From Apostichopus japonicus (Eukaryota > Echinodermata > Holothuroidea > Aspidochirotida > Stichopodidae): a stretch of 64,000 nucleotides of DNA. The notes beneath the pieces are model-generated. The model was not told the DNA's origin, searched no databases, and worked only from the letters and a program-made list of their open reading frames with translations. The position numbers and the translations under genes were made by a program. How positions within the stretch are numbered: the stretch's first letter is position 1; each line of letters opens with the position of its first letter. Below are positions 11,772 to 22,774 of this stretch, piece after piece. The stretch spans positions 7,891,501 to 7,955,500 of the forward strand of contig NC_092572.1 in NCBI RefSeq assembly GCF_037975245.1, in the 5' to 3' direction.

Positions 11772-14700
11772 GTACGGAAACATCTTGGATTTCTTTTCAT
11801 TGTTTCGAGCAAGATTTCAAATCAATTTGTCTTCAATCCTTTTGTTTTTCTTCAATTTGTTCTCATTTCATCTGTGTTTCTTTATCCGCTTTTATTAAAT
11901 AGTTGTCCTGCTACTCCAGGTAAAGATCAATTGCATGGGAAGCCAGATTAACGCGGATGCTTACTCGAATATAACAATAACAATTAAACCGAACGGACAC
12001 GCTTGCTTGGAATGCCCAGTTAATCGCTCTTCTCACAAGTTCGGGATGACATGGAAATACGATAATGTGATCATATTTAGAGATTACGCAAGGACTAGTA
12101 GTTACGACAAACTTCAGGCGACTATTAACAATTGCAGTGCATTGCATGAGACACTGGAGTTGTTAAATGTACTGATGTCTTTTGATGATGTGTTTACTTG
12201 TTGGTATAATAGATCCGAGGCAGCAAGGTTCAAAATAGACGTAAAAGGTAAGTATAGCAGTAATTATAGATCAAGGATTATTATGAAGCGTACTATCACT
12301 ATGTTTATGTTATTGTTTATACTGAGATGACATGAAATGTACATATAACTGCTTACTATTGATACTTTACTGATACGGATTTAACGGAATTTCAAATCCA
12401 AGACAGAGGAGTGTTCCCCACATATATTCCAGTGGTGTTCAACGCAATTGTTTAACCTAACAGAGGATTGTTGGAAATAGTCTTACAAACGCAGATTAAG
12501 TTTATTTTCGACAAATTTTACACATAGAGTTGATTTTATTGACAAAACATTAGTGAAAGCGTTTTTATGTTAATTATTTGCCTAAGTTGGGAGTATGAAT
12601 CGAGAATGTTTCTCTTGTTATCTCTGGTGAACTGAAAAAAAAATTGAAAGTTGACTTTCCTTGACGCATTATCACCAAAAGAGGTCTAGCGAACGAACAT
12701 AATATAATCTATACATATCTTCTGTAATTCATATATTTTAAGACTTTGATCACCTTTTCTTTTCTCTGGACAATTTATTAGCATAACATGTTATTCCAGA
12801 TAGGGCAAAATCGGCGACATTTTATCCACCAAAACATTAACACCCTATCATTTATGATTCCATTTGGTTACTATTTCGTACATCCAGTACTCCATTTTAC
12901 AGAGCCATTAGACAGTGATGGTTCATTCAAAAATAGTAACTGTAAAGGAAGGGACACACATGATACCGGTTGGAAAAGAAACCTCTTTGTCCAATTGAAA
13001 AGGTTTAATGTTTAATCTATGCTACAAGTCTACTGCAACCTGTTTACAGTTGGTACTTTGTATTTTCTGATCTACAAGGGATACCATTGGTGCAGATCAA
13101 GAAGGATACTGAGATAATATCTGAAGAGTTCAAGACACGGACACGGACAGCATCAAACGAAACGGTGCAATGCGAAGTGACTGAAGCTATCGCTCCCTTC
13201 AATATTACCTGGATTATCAATGGCGTGAGGAATAGATCTGATGCGGTGAAGAATTCAAGTCATTTTACATCAACTTTAACAATTCACCCCACCGACAAAA
13301 CTTCACTAATCTGTCAAGTTCAAGGGCCCTCGATTGAAACAAATTCTGTGACCATATCGATTGTTCCGATCAGCGCCGAGCAAGATGACGGTACATCAGT
13401 CTCTACAAACGGTATAGTAGTCTCTGATAACTTACATTACCCTTGAAGCCTTAGTCTAATATTTTGAAGTTATAGGTAATTGTGACCATACATATTTATA
13501 CACGCTATTTGCCTATTACAAGGAAGAAAAAGACGTGTTTGTTGCTATCATTCATTCGTCCACTCTATGTACCTTAAATTAAAAACACACTCTAACATGC
13601 ACTTTTATTTCTCTTGGGAAATTGAAAAAAAAATCAATAAATCATTGAAAGGATCTAGTAAATATTCAATATAAACTCATATTGCGAGTAAAGTATGACA
13701 ATAAAGCCAAATAATTTCCAACCATGTAAAATATTCATGTTGTAGTGCCAATGTCAATACATCAGCTTTGAAGTATACTTTGTACATGGTGTAGCACATC
13801 TGTCGAATTTGGTGCTATTTAAGTTTTCAACTGGTATGTACGTGCTTTCCATTAGGACATTCTGCAATATCTGACTGTAATGTATTCCCTATGGCTAAAG
13901 TGTAAGCCTAAAGCCAGATAAGTAAATACATTTCTGTGCTTCTGCAGAACTGGAAATACAGAAATAAGTCTGTATTATTAAATTTCGCTGTTCATCTAGT
14001 GGATTACGTCACATTTATGATATTGTTTGATAGTGATACTGGTATATGATTCAGAACCTTCTTTATTGACAAGTGCAGACATGATTTTTGAATCGTTCAT
14101 TCATCCAAATGCATTATTTCTACCAACACTTTAATCGTTTTGCTTTCTCAATCGTCTTCCAATACCGAAATTGTATAACCACCTGCTTCTTTGTAGACAT
14201 TTCTTTCTGTATTACCGGACAACATTTACATTTCTTTGTTTCAGACACAAATGAGAGTCATTTCATTGGATTGATTGTTCTAGTACCGGTTCTCTTCCTT
14301 GCTTCTATCTTAACGAGTATTGGCCTTTTCTGCAAAAATAAAAGTAAGTTTCCAGTAGGGAAATTTAGTTCTCTAACTCACACATTCCATAGTAACCTGA
14401 GAATTTTCACCATCCCTTATCATAACCATAACGAGTTAACAAGACTAATAAACTTTGCTTTTTCCTAACAGGACAACGAACGTATACTACAAGTACAAAG
14501 TAAGTAAATATTTTAGTGAGACAAATCCTAGCGTTTTCCATGGAATGTGTGATAACGAATTATTTCCGTACTTTTTGTCTTCTCAAATTCACATTGACGT
14601 CATTCTCTCAATTCAAAACCACGACAACAGTCCTTCATCATCATTTCATTTCCTTGTTAACTTAAAACTTTCATTTTGTCGTTGAAATGAATATGCAATA

Positions 14701-17700
14701 ACTGAGTTCGTGTCTCATTTTTTCATACTTTGTAGTTATCTGTGGTTATTGTTACTACAGGCTAGACATAAAGCTATATAATCATGGTCATAATGCCATA
14801 ACATCATGCTATATGCACCATTGCGTTCTAATGCAAACTGCAAAATAGTCATAATTTGATTCCATGTTAAACTGTGTTAAACTATGTTACACTCTTCAAC
14901 TGTTAAACTCTTATTCTCTGTAACACTCTCATTACTCTTAACAGGCCTCCATCAAGACAAACCAACTCTGACAATGTTGACACCGCTCAGGTTATGACCG
15001 ACCATCCTGTGTACGATGACGTTAGCGATCATGACGAACATCCAAACAAAGATTCACCAACAGACAAGGGTAAAGATACTATTGACACTATATGAATTGT
15101 TAATTTACTTATTGTTAAAACTATTGACTAAATGTTACTAAATGAATGATTTGATGTGTTGTATTACTTACATAACCACTAGTTACATTCAACCACAATC
15201 ACATCATACATATACGGTTCTATATTTTGCTCCATCAAATGACATGTTTAAAAATTGTGTTAAGTATGAATGTTAAGCAAAATGGCGTCGGGTCTCGTTC
15301 ATTGATGACATGTTTCTTACAAGATGCAAAAGCAATCGACTTGCACAAAGTATGCACCTACAGTCTGCATCGCTATTGAATTACTCACTCACTCCAAGCA
15401 TGTCTATTCTAATATACTTAACAAGTAGAAGAGAATACATGTTTACCTTTCTTTTTAGTTAATACGCAAGATGGATACCAAACTACATTAGCAATTTGCT
15501 TGAAAACTAGTAGAATGTTTGAATACTGGAGTGCTACGTACACCAAAGGGGAAAACAAAGATGTAAAATGTTTTGCAAAAACATTGTCAGGTAAGATAAC
15601 ATTCTTTCAGTTTCGACTCATCTAAAGTTGAGCTGTATCAATGAAAACAAACTAGTTTTTGCATACCAATGTTCTGCACAATAAAAACCTCATCGCCTAA
15701 TTTAATGTACCTGTGACATGTAAAGCTTGTATTCTAGTGCCTAACTTGCTCGTAAGCTAACAACCAGCCATCGAATACATTATCTATTGATTTCTTTTTT
15801 CTGAAGGATCAGCTACAATGAACGATGCGAGATCCTTCCAAGAGCTGGCAATTGCCTTGAGCTCTCTCCGGGCACATTCCAGTATTGTTAAGTTACTTTG
15901 CATCTCTGTCGACGAACGTAAGTGTCACTCCAACTCATTCTCTATTCACCAACCAAACGGTTTCTCACTTGTTTTGCCCAGAGGGGGAGGGGGCAATCTT
16001 TTTTTTGTTAAAGCCATTAAAAGATTTATGTGAGGTATGTGTGCCTTATATGAATAACTTAGTTGGAAACTCATGAAACTCAGATCAAGGGGCAAAAATA
16101 CATTCTTGATTAAGAAATGCATTCAATGAAAGGAAAGAAAGTCAACCGACGCCTGACTCTCCCCCCCCCCCAACCTTCCCCCCACACACACACTTTCCAA
16201 ACATCAACCAATTGTTTGATTTCTTTGTTGATATTTTGCAGTACCTTATTCAATCTTTTACGAGCAGTTGGATGGTGGATCTTTAAGGGATTTCATGATG
16301 ACACATTACCAAGGTGCAAGGGAGTCCCATGCGGCATCAACGGGCACTGGTAATGAAGACTTCTTACAAGAAAAGATGAAAACGGAGCTGCAAGAACTGA
16401 TTTATTTTGCATCAAATATAAATAAAGGATTGCGTTTTCTTTCGGGGCAAAAGGTACACCAATTTCAAAATTTCCGTTTGTGTATATTGATAACAGGTTT
16501 TGAACGTTTCAGGTGCCATTATCTTATAAGTACTTAAACGTATACTCTCCATTCCACTTACTATATTGGATCGTTTGAGTGTCTACGATTCTTAAAGTTT
16601 CACTTTTCCTGTCAATGTATTACTGCTTGAAGTGCGGTTTCATTACGACAAGAACCCCACAGCTGTACGTATATATCAGAACACGGCTACTTGACCTCAC
16701 ATCCTATTCTCGTGATGTATATTTATACAAGGGTAAAGGGTATGTTAACCTAACTTATCAACATACAAAGTGACGTGGAAGTAACGTTTCCCGTGACTTG
16801 GTATAGGGAAGTTTAGAAAAAGTTCACAACACTGTTTGAAAGATTTATTGAATAATCCTTAGTACTTAAACGTGTAGACATATACTCCACTTACGTATAT
16901 TGGACACTTTGAGTGTCTACGTGTTTTTAAAGTTTAACGTTTCCTGTCAATGTATTACTTCTTGAAGTGCACATCTGTTTCAATACGATACGAACTTCAC
17001 GCAATTCCTCTGTATCAAAATATCGTTAAGATTTTCTATATATTGACGTATGTAATTAATGTCTTTAGCTGTAACTAAGACACAATTAGGTCCTCTTATG
17101 ATACCTTAGTTGAAGATCATTCTTTTTTATTCAGTTGCCTAACTAAATTTATTTCTTTATCGCTTTTCATCCTGCCTAAGTTCTGCCACCCAGCGTTGTG
17201 CCTAAAGAAAGTTATTCTCTCCAGTATTGGACAGTGCAAGCTCTATGATATCTGTCCTTTGACCTCAGCTATGAGAAAGGTTGAAGAACTCATGAAAAAG
17301 GTAACCTAATTAGTAACATGTATGAGGGACATATGACTAAATATTGGAAGTTTAGTGGTTGGACCGAGCTCAATGAAATGTAGTAGCATTGATGTTATAC
17401 TAAAGATCGATCTGATGAAACGCATGCGAAGTCAAAAAAAAAATGGCGACTGTTAGTGCAAACGGTTCCGTTGTTATATATAATGATCTCGCCATCCTGA
17501 ATAACTCATGTTGGTATTTCTATCAAATCCATGATCCTGTGAGTACCTTTTATTTTATTTCGTGAACTACTTTGTATATAACTTTGCAGTTTTTCACTTC
17601 AACAGGAACGTCCTCCCATTGTATGGATGCCTCCCGAGACAATTTTCATGCAGGAATATTATCAAGCTAGCGATGTATGGGGATATGCAGTACTATTATG

Positions 17701-19903
17701 GGAGTTATTTTCTTTTGGTAAGAACAATAGTCTACGTATTACTGTTTCTGATATATCAATATATGGGGTGGTTCGGAGAATCGATTCCTAAGCATTCTCT
17801 CCATTTTTCATACATTAAAAAAATTGTTTGTTTCAATTTCGTGTGTAAGTTATCTGAAATCATTGTTTGTTTAATATGAACTTGTGTTGGGGAGGCATGT
17901 AAGATAAGTTAGATAACCATTACTGTGATGCTAGGCTTTACAGTATTTACAATTCTTCAAATAGCAGGTAATTCGATAACCACTAACTTGTTGACATTTA
18001 CACCCACTCGTATTAGGACAAAGGTCGATGGCAACTGATAACATTAAAGGTATATATTCTCATGTAGAAGATCACATGTGTTAAAGCATAGAACAGCTAC
18101 TTTATGTTGTCATTCTCAGAATTGAAGTGCGAATAAGAAATGGAAACCAATTAATACATATAATGTCTGACTTGATTTCTTTATCTTTAGGTGAAATCCC
18201 ACTTGCAAGAGTTAGCGACTCTGAGATCGAAAAGCAAATCAGAGGAGGATTTATCTTACCACAACCTCTTTGTTGTCCTGGAGCTGTGTAAGACAACGAC
18301 AATTTTCAATTTGAACATTTTGTAAAAGTTTCTTCTGCAATACCACTCCCTGCCAGTAGTGGAATTTATTGAAACTTTTTGCAATCTTGTACGATCCTCT
18401 GACAAGTTATCCATGTCAGATCTGTAAGCTGAGTTAAAACTAAAACACAAACAGTAAAACGGAAAGGGGCATTTTATGTGGATATGATTCAACCCCCCCC
18501 CCCCCCCATATTCTCCCTCTCAACAACCACTCCATATCATGATATAGTAAATCAATTCGCCACAGAGTCAGCGAGGAAACTCCATGTAAGGATATAATGA
18601 TGATTATTTCTTGACCTTGGGTTACAGACATTTAGGGCCTTTAAGAATACTAGTCAGAAATATTCACGTTCCTGCATAAAACACAGCTTTTATAAGATGA
18701 TGTGTACTGCCAAATAAAAATTTCGGGTAAGCACTTGCGAGACAGTGAAGTATCCTACCAGCAGCTTTTTTCCTCTTGAACAATTACTATTAATAATTTC
18801 CGACGTATAGTATAATCGAATGTACAACTCATTAGCAGCAGTAGACACATCTGAAAGTATGGAAAACAGCAACTCGTTAGCCGTAAACGTATAGGGAACG
18901 TAAACACGTACATCACAGAACATAATCATAGATTTTGAAAGATCTAATATATGTCTAATATTCATAAGTCTTAAGTCATAAGGAGTAATACAAATCAATT
19001 CAGACGATCGATAATAAATGAATTAAAATGTGAGTTATAATGTTTATTGAAACATTCAGGGATAGTCGGCAAATTCGAAACCTTTTCATCACCACAATAA
19101 AGAAACTGATGTTCGTGAACTTCGAAACTTTTTTCCACATGTTCTTCACAGGTATGGTATTATGCTATCTTCTTGGAGCAACAGAAAAAGGGAGCGACCT
19201 AACTTTAGTACGATAGCAACTAAACTAAAAAATATGGTGAAAAAACTAGAACAGGTAAGAACTGTAGGTTATATTGCTACAGCACCTTCATATTGGTCTA
19301 ATTAGTTAACAGGTTGTATATACGAACTACTCTGAAGGCTTTTGGCAAGTGTAGTAAGATATTAAATGTACCGGGAACACTAGATGTACCAGCGATAGTT
19401 CGAAAAGAAATGCAAATACGCGTATTGCTTTGTTTGGCTCACCAATGACAATTAATGAGGAAGAAGGTTAAAATAAGCAACATGTTATACAACTGTGCTA
19501 TGGAATCAAGTGGCTAACAAAACACACTTAACAGGAAAGAAAGTCAACCAAAGATGTCGTTCATTTTGATTGATTTGTGGGAGTCAGGTTACACTTTCGC
19601 GGGCCCTTTGTCAATTTGGCTCTAGTTCTCGAAGCCTCTGACGACGACAGGAGGATATACATTGTTGGAAATTGTGTCTTGTTTTGAAGTATAGTAACGT
19701 TTGCACATATGCTATATAACATCGCACTTTAAAACTACGTACACTTTGGTTGTTTCCATATATAGAGGGAACAACCACCGCTACCCGCTGAAAGGAACCA
19801 AGACACAGCCGAATCTAACCCAGTGACCGATGTAGAGGAATCTGCCCATTCGACGTCATACGTCGTCCTTGAGTCAAAGTTCCAAACAAATGAATATGTT
19901 TAG
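11717..19903 (+). CDS. Two-Ig receptor tyrosine pseudokinase, copy A
   Basis: Fourteen coding exons (11,717-11,771; 11,903-12,247; 13,079-13,390; 14,245-14,343; 14,472-14,499; 14,945-15,069; 15,459-15,590; 15,807-15,917; 16,242-16,453; 17,181-17,300; 17,606-17,717; 18,191-18,287; 19,152-19,254; 19,766-19,903) splice in frame to 662 residues plus stop. In order: signal peptide, Ig (19-133), Ig (134-237), TM (about 243-265), juxtamembrane, tyrosine kinase fold (about 325-617), C-tail. The fold keeps the beta-3 Lys (CFAK), alpha-C Glu (FQEL), an APE-like [15 protein letters not shown] and RPNF. The glycine loop is absent, HRDLAARN reads HPALCLKK and DFG reads DIC, so catalysis is very unlikely. 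The gene starts divergently from the Ig-NACHT gene. Possible roles are ligand-binding scaffold or decoy; the ligand is unknown. Confidence 0.9.
11903..12247 (+). CDS. Pseudokinase A exon 2: first Ig domain
   Basis: A phase 1-1 exon of 345 bp. It opens with the end of the signal peptide ([11 protein letters not shown]) and encodes an Ig domain with ACLECP, the core Trp in MTWKYD and the F-strand Cys in DDVFTCWY. N-glycosylation sequons include NIT. The acceptor at AAATAG was chosen because only it keeps the frame; an internal CAG acceptor would not match the phase of exon 1. Confidence 0.85.
13079..13390 (+). CDS. Pseudokinase A exon 3: second Ig domain
   Basis: A phase 1-1 exon of 312 bp encoding a C2-like Ig domain with the canonical Cys-Trp-Cys set: [14 protein letters not shown] and LICQVQ. 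It has several N-x-S/T sequons (NET, NIT, NRS, NSS). The donor is GTACAT. In copy B the first cysteine is Phe. Confidence 0.85.
14245..14343 (+). CDS. Pseudokinase A exon 4: transmembrane helix
   Basis: A 99-bp exon. A short linker (DTNESH) is followed by about 23 hydrophobic residues ([19 protein letters not shown]) and then CKNK as a basic stop-transfer sequence. The acceptor is TTTCAG and the donor GTAAGT. Confidence 0.85.
14472..14499 (+). CDS. Pseudokinase A exon 5: juxtamembrane micro-exon
   Basis: A 28-bp exon (QRTYTTST) between CTAACAG and GTAAGT. Its phases (1 in, 2 out) match exons 4 and 6 exactly. Confidence 0.65.
14945..15069 (+). CDS. Pseudokinase A exon 6: acidic juxtamembrane segment
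   Basis: A 125-bp exon rich in Asp, His and Asn. It contains HPVYDDVSD, a tyrosine in an acidic setting that could be phosphorylated by a partner kinase and bind an SH2 domain (inference). Confidence 0.75.
15459..15590 (+). CDS. Pseudokinase A exon 7: kinase N-lobe, strands 1-3
   Basis: A 132-bp exon. The position of the glycine-rich loop reads [12 protein letters not shown] with no GxGxxG. KCFAKTLS follows, keeping the beta-3 lysine of a VAIK motif. Confidence 0.82.
15807..15917 (+). CDS. Pseudokinase A exon 8: alpha-C helix region
   Basis: A 111-bp exon encoding [12 protein letters not shown] then [11 protein letters not shown], the tyrosine kinase alpha-C/beta-4 pattern (E..IM..L.HPNIV.LLG). 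The alpha-C Glu is kept. Confidence 0.85.
16242..16453 (+). CDS. Pseudokinase A exon 9: hinge, insert and alpha-E
   Basis: A 212-bp exon. The hinge reads [15 protein letters not shown] (compare the E.M..G.L.D.L pattern), then a Ser/Thr/Gly-rich insert, then alpha-E with [16 protein letters not shown], matching A.QIA.GM.YL just before the catalytic loop. Confidence 0.85.
17181..17300 (+). CDS. Pseudokinase A exon 10: degenerate catalytic loop and DFG
   Basis: Forty codons, phase 0-0. [11 protein letters not shown] occupies the place of HRDLAARNVLL, so the catalytic Asp is Ala and the metal-binding Asn is Lys. KLYDIC stands for KI.DFG: the Asp is kept and the Phe-Gly lost. Confidence 0.88.
17606..17717 (+). 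CDS. Pseudokinase A exon 11: APE and alpha-F
   Basis: A 112-bp exon: [12 protein letters not shown] (compare P.RWMAPE), then [18 protein letters not shown], a near-consensus tyrosine kinase alpha-F. The structural core is conserved while the catalytic residues are not. The donor is GTAAGA. Confidence 0.9.
18191..18287 (+). CDS. Pseudokinase A exon 12: C-lobe
   Basis: A 97-bp exon encoding [18 protein letters not shown] and LPQPLCCP, the usual tyrosine kinase alpha-G region (I..G.RL..P..CP). Its phases match its neighbours. Confidence 0.85.
19152..19254 (+). CDS. Pseudokinase A exon 13: end of kinase fold
   Basis: A 103-bp exon: [18 protein letters not shown] (compare Y.LM..CW...P..RP.F), with the structural Arg of alpha-H/I present, then a Lys-rich helix. 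Confidence 0.87.
19766..19903 (+). CDS. Pseudokinase A exon 14: C-terminal tail and stop
   Basis: Forty-five residues and a TAG. The tail carries TSYVVL, close to an ITIM/ITSM-type tyrosine motif (T-x-Y-x-x-L), and ends in NEYV. Both tyrosines could act as docking sites if phosphorylated by another kinase (inference). Confidence 0.82.
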   Translation, partial: REQPPLPAERNQDTAESNPVTDVEESAHSTSYVVLESKFQTNEYV

Positions 19904-21084
19904 TTAACTAAATCAGATATGATCATAGTATTAATTACACATGACAGTTTACTACTTCAGAACGCTGCAGCAAGTAATCGTTCCATAAACTTGACACACT
20001 AAGCGCATCACGTTCAAGGCCTGCCAAAGATTAGATAGATACCATATGGTATCTGAGGTCTTGTCTTGGCGCTTGCAAATTGGCATATCATGAAGGTTTA
20101 TATTTTGAACTAGAAGAGAAGCAAGTTTAGCATACTGAACCCGAACCTGCTCACCCGCAGTAACATCAACATTTATAACTAAAGAACTTCTAAAATGGTT
20201 TAGCCAATAGACTAGCGTCTTCAGACCTTCTTATTTACACAACAACTGTAGGCCTACTTTGATTTTTGCCTTTTCACTTTATGCAGAAAAGCAGCAATGG
20301 TTACTGATAATATGCCAAAACAAGCATTACGATAGGTGATTATAGATACGTTTTTAGATACATTAGGTCATTTTGACTCCTTTGTTTTAGAGAGGATGTA
20401 CATTAATCAAGGGGTATGGTACCTATATAAGAGCAGGTCTATGCAGTGACGCAATAGGCCTACTAGTTTTAATTAACACTTACGATAGTGATTACAATGA
20501 TAACTGCATATATCATATACTATGCAAGGATGATTTAAATGGTACGTGTCAAACCGCACGCATATTGAACCGAAAGTATAAATCATATTTGTATGAAGTA
20601 AATATTTAACTTGGATAGCCTGTTCAAAGTACACTAAAGCTATACTAAATGAGATTTACGATGTATGTGTGCTTGTATAACAGCAATTGTGTCAACAGCG
20701 TCTACATATTGCTACAACCCATTTTAAACCATGTACATGATCAACGTGAAAGCCAACAGGGGGACTCCTCTCATTTCTTACCAATAGCAAACAAGGGAAG
20801 GAGAGGAATAAGGGGAATTAGGTTTAGTCCCAGGGGTTAGCATGAAGAGTCTGAAGGGGGACAAGGTGAAACAAGTGGCACTTGTGCTTTCTCCGCCTTT
20901 CGTAATGTTGGACCTTGGAGACACACGCACCAGCCATATGACTCCGCCCCCCCCCCCCATTTTACCACAAAGGCCTACAAATACGGAGTTGCTTTCTCGT
21001 ATGTCCGGCTCTCCTTTGCAATCACACCACAACCATTACACAAGTAACTTATATCTTTCTTTAGCCTAGACATATTAAACTAAA

Positions 21085-21320
21085 ATTTTGATGTTGGATA
21101 ATCCAGGTTTATTTGTCGATGATCCTGGATTATCGCCAATAAACCTTAATTTTCATTTGATAATCCAGCTGTATCTCAAATTACTTTGATAAACCTGCAT
21201 TTATCAACTGAAAATCTCGATTTTTCGGTTAATATTCACATAATTTTATTCGAGAATCCAGGTTTATCATTCGCAATTCTTGGTTTATCGGCGACAGTCC
21301 TGGATTCTCGATCGATTATT
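21085..21320. repeat. Cluster of alternating inverted ATCCAGG/CCTGGAT motifs
   Basis: GATAATCCAGGTTTAT, its reverse complement (CCTGGATTATC) and close variants (GAGAATCCAGGTTTATC, GTCCTGGATTCTCGATC) recur within 240 bp with spacers, giving several possible hairpins. No known family is recognised. Confidence 0.5.
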
Positions 21321-21706
21321 GGGCATTTGATTTGCCACACACGTCCAAATTATCTTTCAATCGTACTCCCCCGTGTCCGTTCTAACGGCACTGGCCTTTG
21401 ATATAGCGCTCACCAGCTTTAGTAGTCTATATTTACATTACGGCTAATACGCATATATGATCGCACTTGATAGTATAATGATTATGTTCCCGTTCCCAGT
21501 TTGCGAATATTATTGTAAAATAGAAAGGCAGAAGCCTGCTAAATGAAACATGACAAAATATATAACGCAGAAGCACACACAGAGTTTAAAATAACTGATA
21601 TCATTATCTGTTTTACCCATTAAAACATAACTTACCCGTAAGAAAATGGCTACTGTGAATTCACTTGTAGTTTCAGTATCTGGTGTAATATTTTAACTTA
21701 TCTAAA

Positions 21707-21871
21707 ATGGCGACGATGGCGACGATGGCGTCTCGTGACATTATTGCACAATGGGGGAATCCCGGATGCGGTCGCCCTTTTGTTATCGGTAAAACAGGAT
21801 CAAATTTAAGTTTGAATGTACATAACTTGACTTATCGTGTCGGGCAAGTTCAACATGTCTCGCTGAAATAA
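21707..21871 (+). other. Short ORF with repeated ATGGCGACG start
   Basis: A 54-codon ORF with three consecutive in-frame ATGs (MATMATMAS) in an AAAATGG context, followed by Gly/Cys-rich sequence. It could be a 5' exon (a GTAAAA donor-like site follows FVIG) or chance. No family is recognised and there is no partner exon. Confidence 0.2.
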
Positions 21872-22735
21872 AGAATCTGGTACCTATTTAAAGACACTGC
21901 AGTCGGTATTTTGGTTAGTTATCTTTTAGGAGAATATGTAAATTCAACAATGCATCACGAATACGTGGTTCGTTTTCTTTTCTTTTCTATAAACGTTTTT
22001 AGACAAAAAAATGTGCATATTATATGTCTTATGTAACGCAAGCTATGATATTGATACTATTGTTACTTTTACAAGGAATACTTTTCTTATCGCTTTTTCT
22101 ACTTTCACTTCAAGTATAGCCGAATCATTTTCTTTCCATTTATTGTCTACTGTTATATAAATAAGTTAATAAACCCAATGTTTATACGTGACAATTTTGG
22201 ACATAAAAATGTTTCATTGATGTGGTAGGCATAATTCGTTTCAAAACATATCCTGTCAGAAGAGCGAGTTGTATGGCTGTGTGTCACTTGTGTGGCAAGT
22301 ATCGCGACTTCTAAATGATGAGAATTATCCCAGAGGTTGTCGTTCAAAGTCAATTCATTGAGCAGATCTTTGTGGTACGCTTAATAAAAACATTACAAAT
22401 TAATTGGAAAATTAAAATGATTTGGACAGTTTTAAAGCAGCATTTTGCGTTGGGTCGCTTTTTTCCACTTTTTTAACATGTGCATCGATTTTTTTACATG
22501 TATCAATCATAAAACAGCAATCTAAGATACCATCCAAGTTTCACCCTGCCAAGAGCGTTAATTAGCGAGTAATTAACGATTTATGTCGATAAATGAGAAG
22601 AGTGTCCTCGACAAATTTCACAGTTAAAATTAATCGCATACAATTCCGCCAAACCCACTAGTTTGAATTCAACCAATCAGAGATGCAGGTTTAGTTATGA
22701 GCCGTTGCTAAAAATAGATTCAAGACTTCGCGTTG

Positions 22736-22774
22736 GTTGTACCAGGGAGTTGTTATGCAACTCGCTGGTACAAC
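22736..22774. other. 17-bp stem, 5-nt loop hairpin
   Basis: GTTGTACCAGGGAGTTG, loop TTATG, then CAACTCGCTGGTACAAC. 16 of 17 pairs match. It is isolated in intergenic DNA. It may be a palindromic transposon remnant; a structured RNA cannot be excluded. Confidence 0.6.

Larger units (their letters stand above)
1..14108. repeat. Segmental duplication, copy A (pairs with 51.1-64.0 kb)
   Basis: Exons and many introns align collinearly with 51,119-64,000; the spacing differs by 49.9-51.1 kb because of indels. The block includes both divergent genes and extends beyond both window edges on at least one side of each copy. Confidence 0.88.

Noticed and set aside
11926-12247. Exon 2 of the pseudokinase gene starting at the internal CAG before GTAAAG
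   Set aside because: It would put exon 1 and exon 2 out of phase. The acceptor at 11,902 keeps the frame in both copies.
15459-15590. Active receptor tyrosine kinase because the VAIK-type lysine is present
   Set aside because: The catalytic Asp, the Asn of the loop and the DFG Phe-Gly are all replaced in exon 10.
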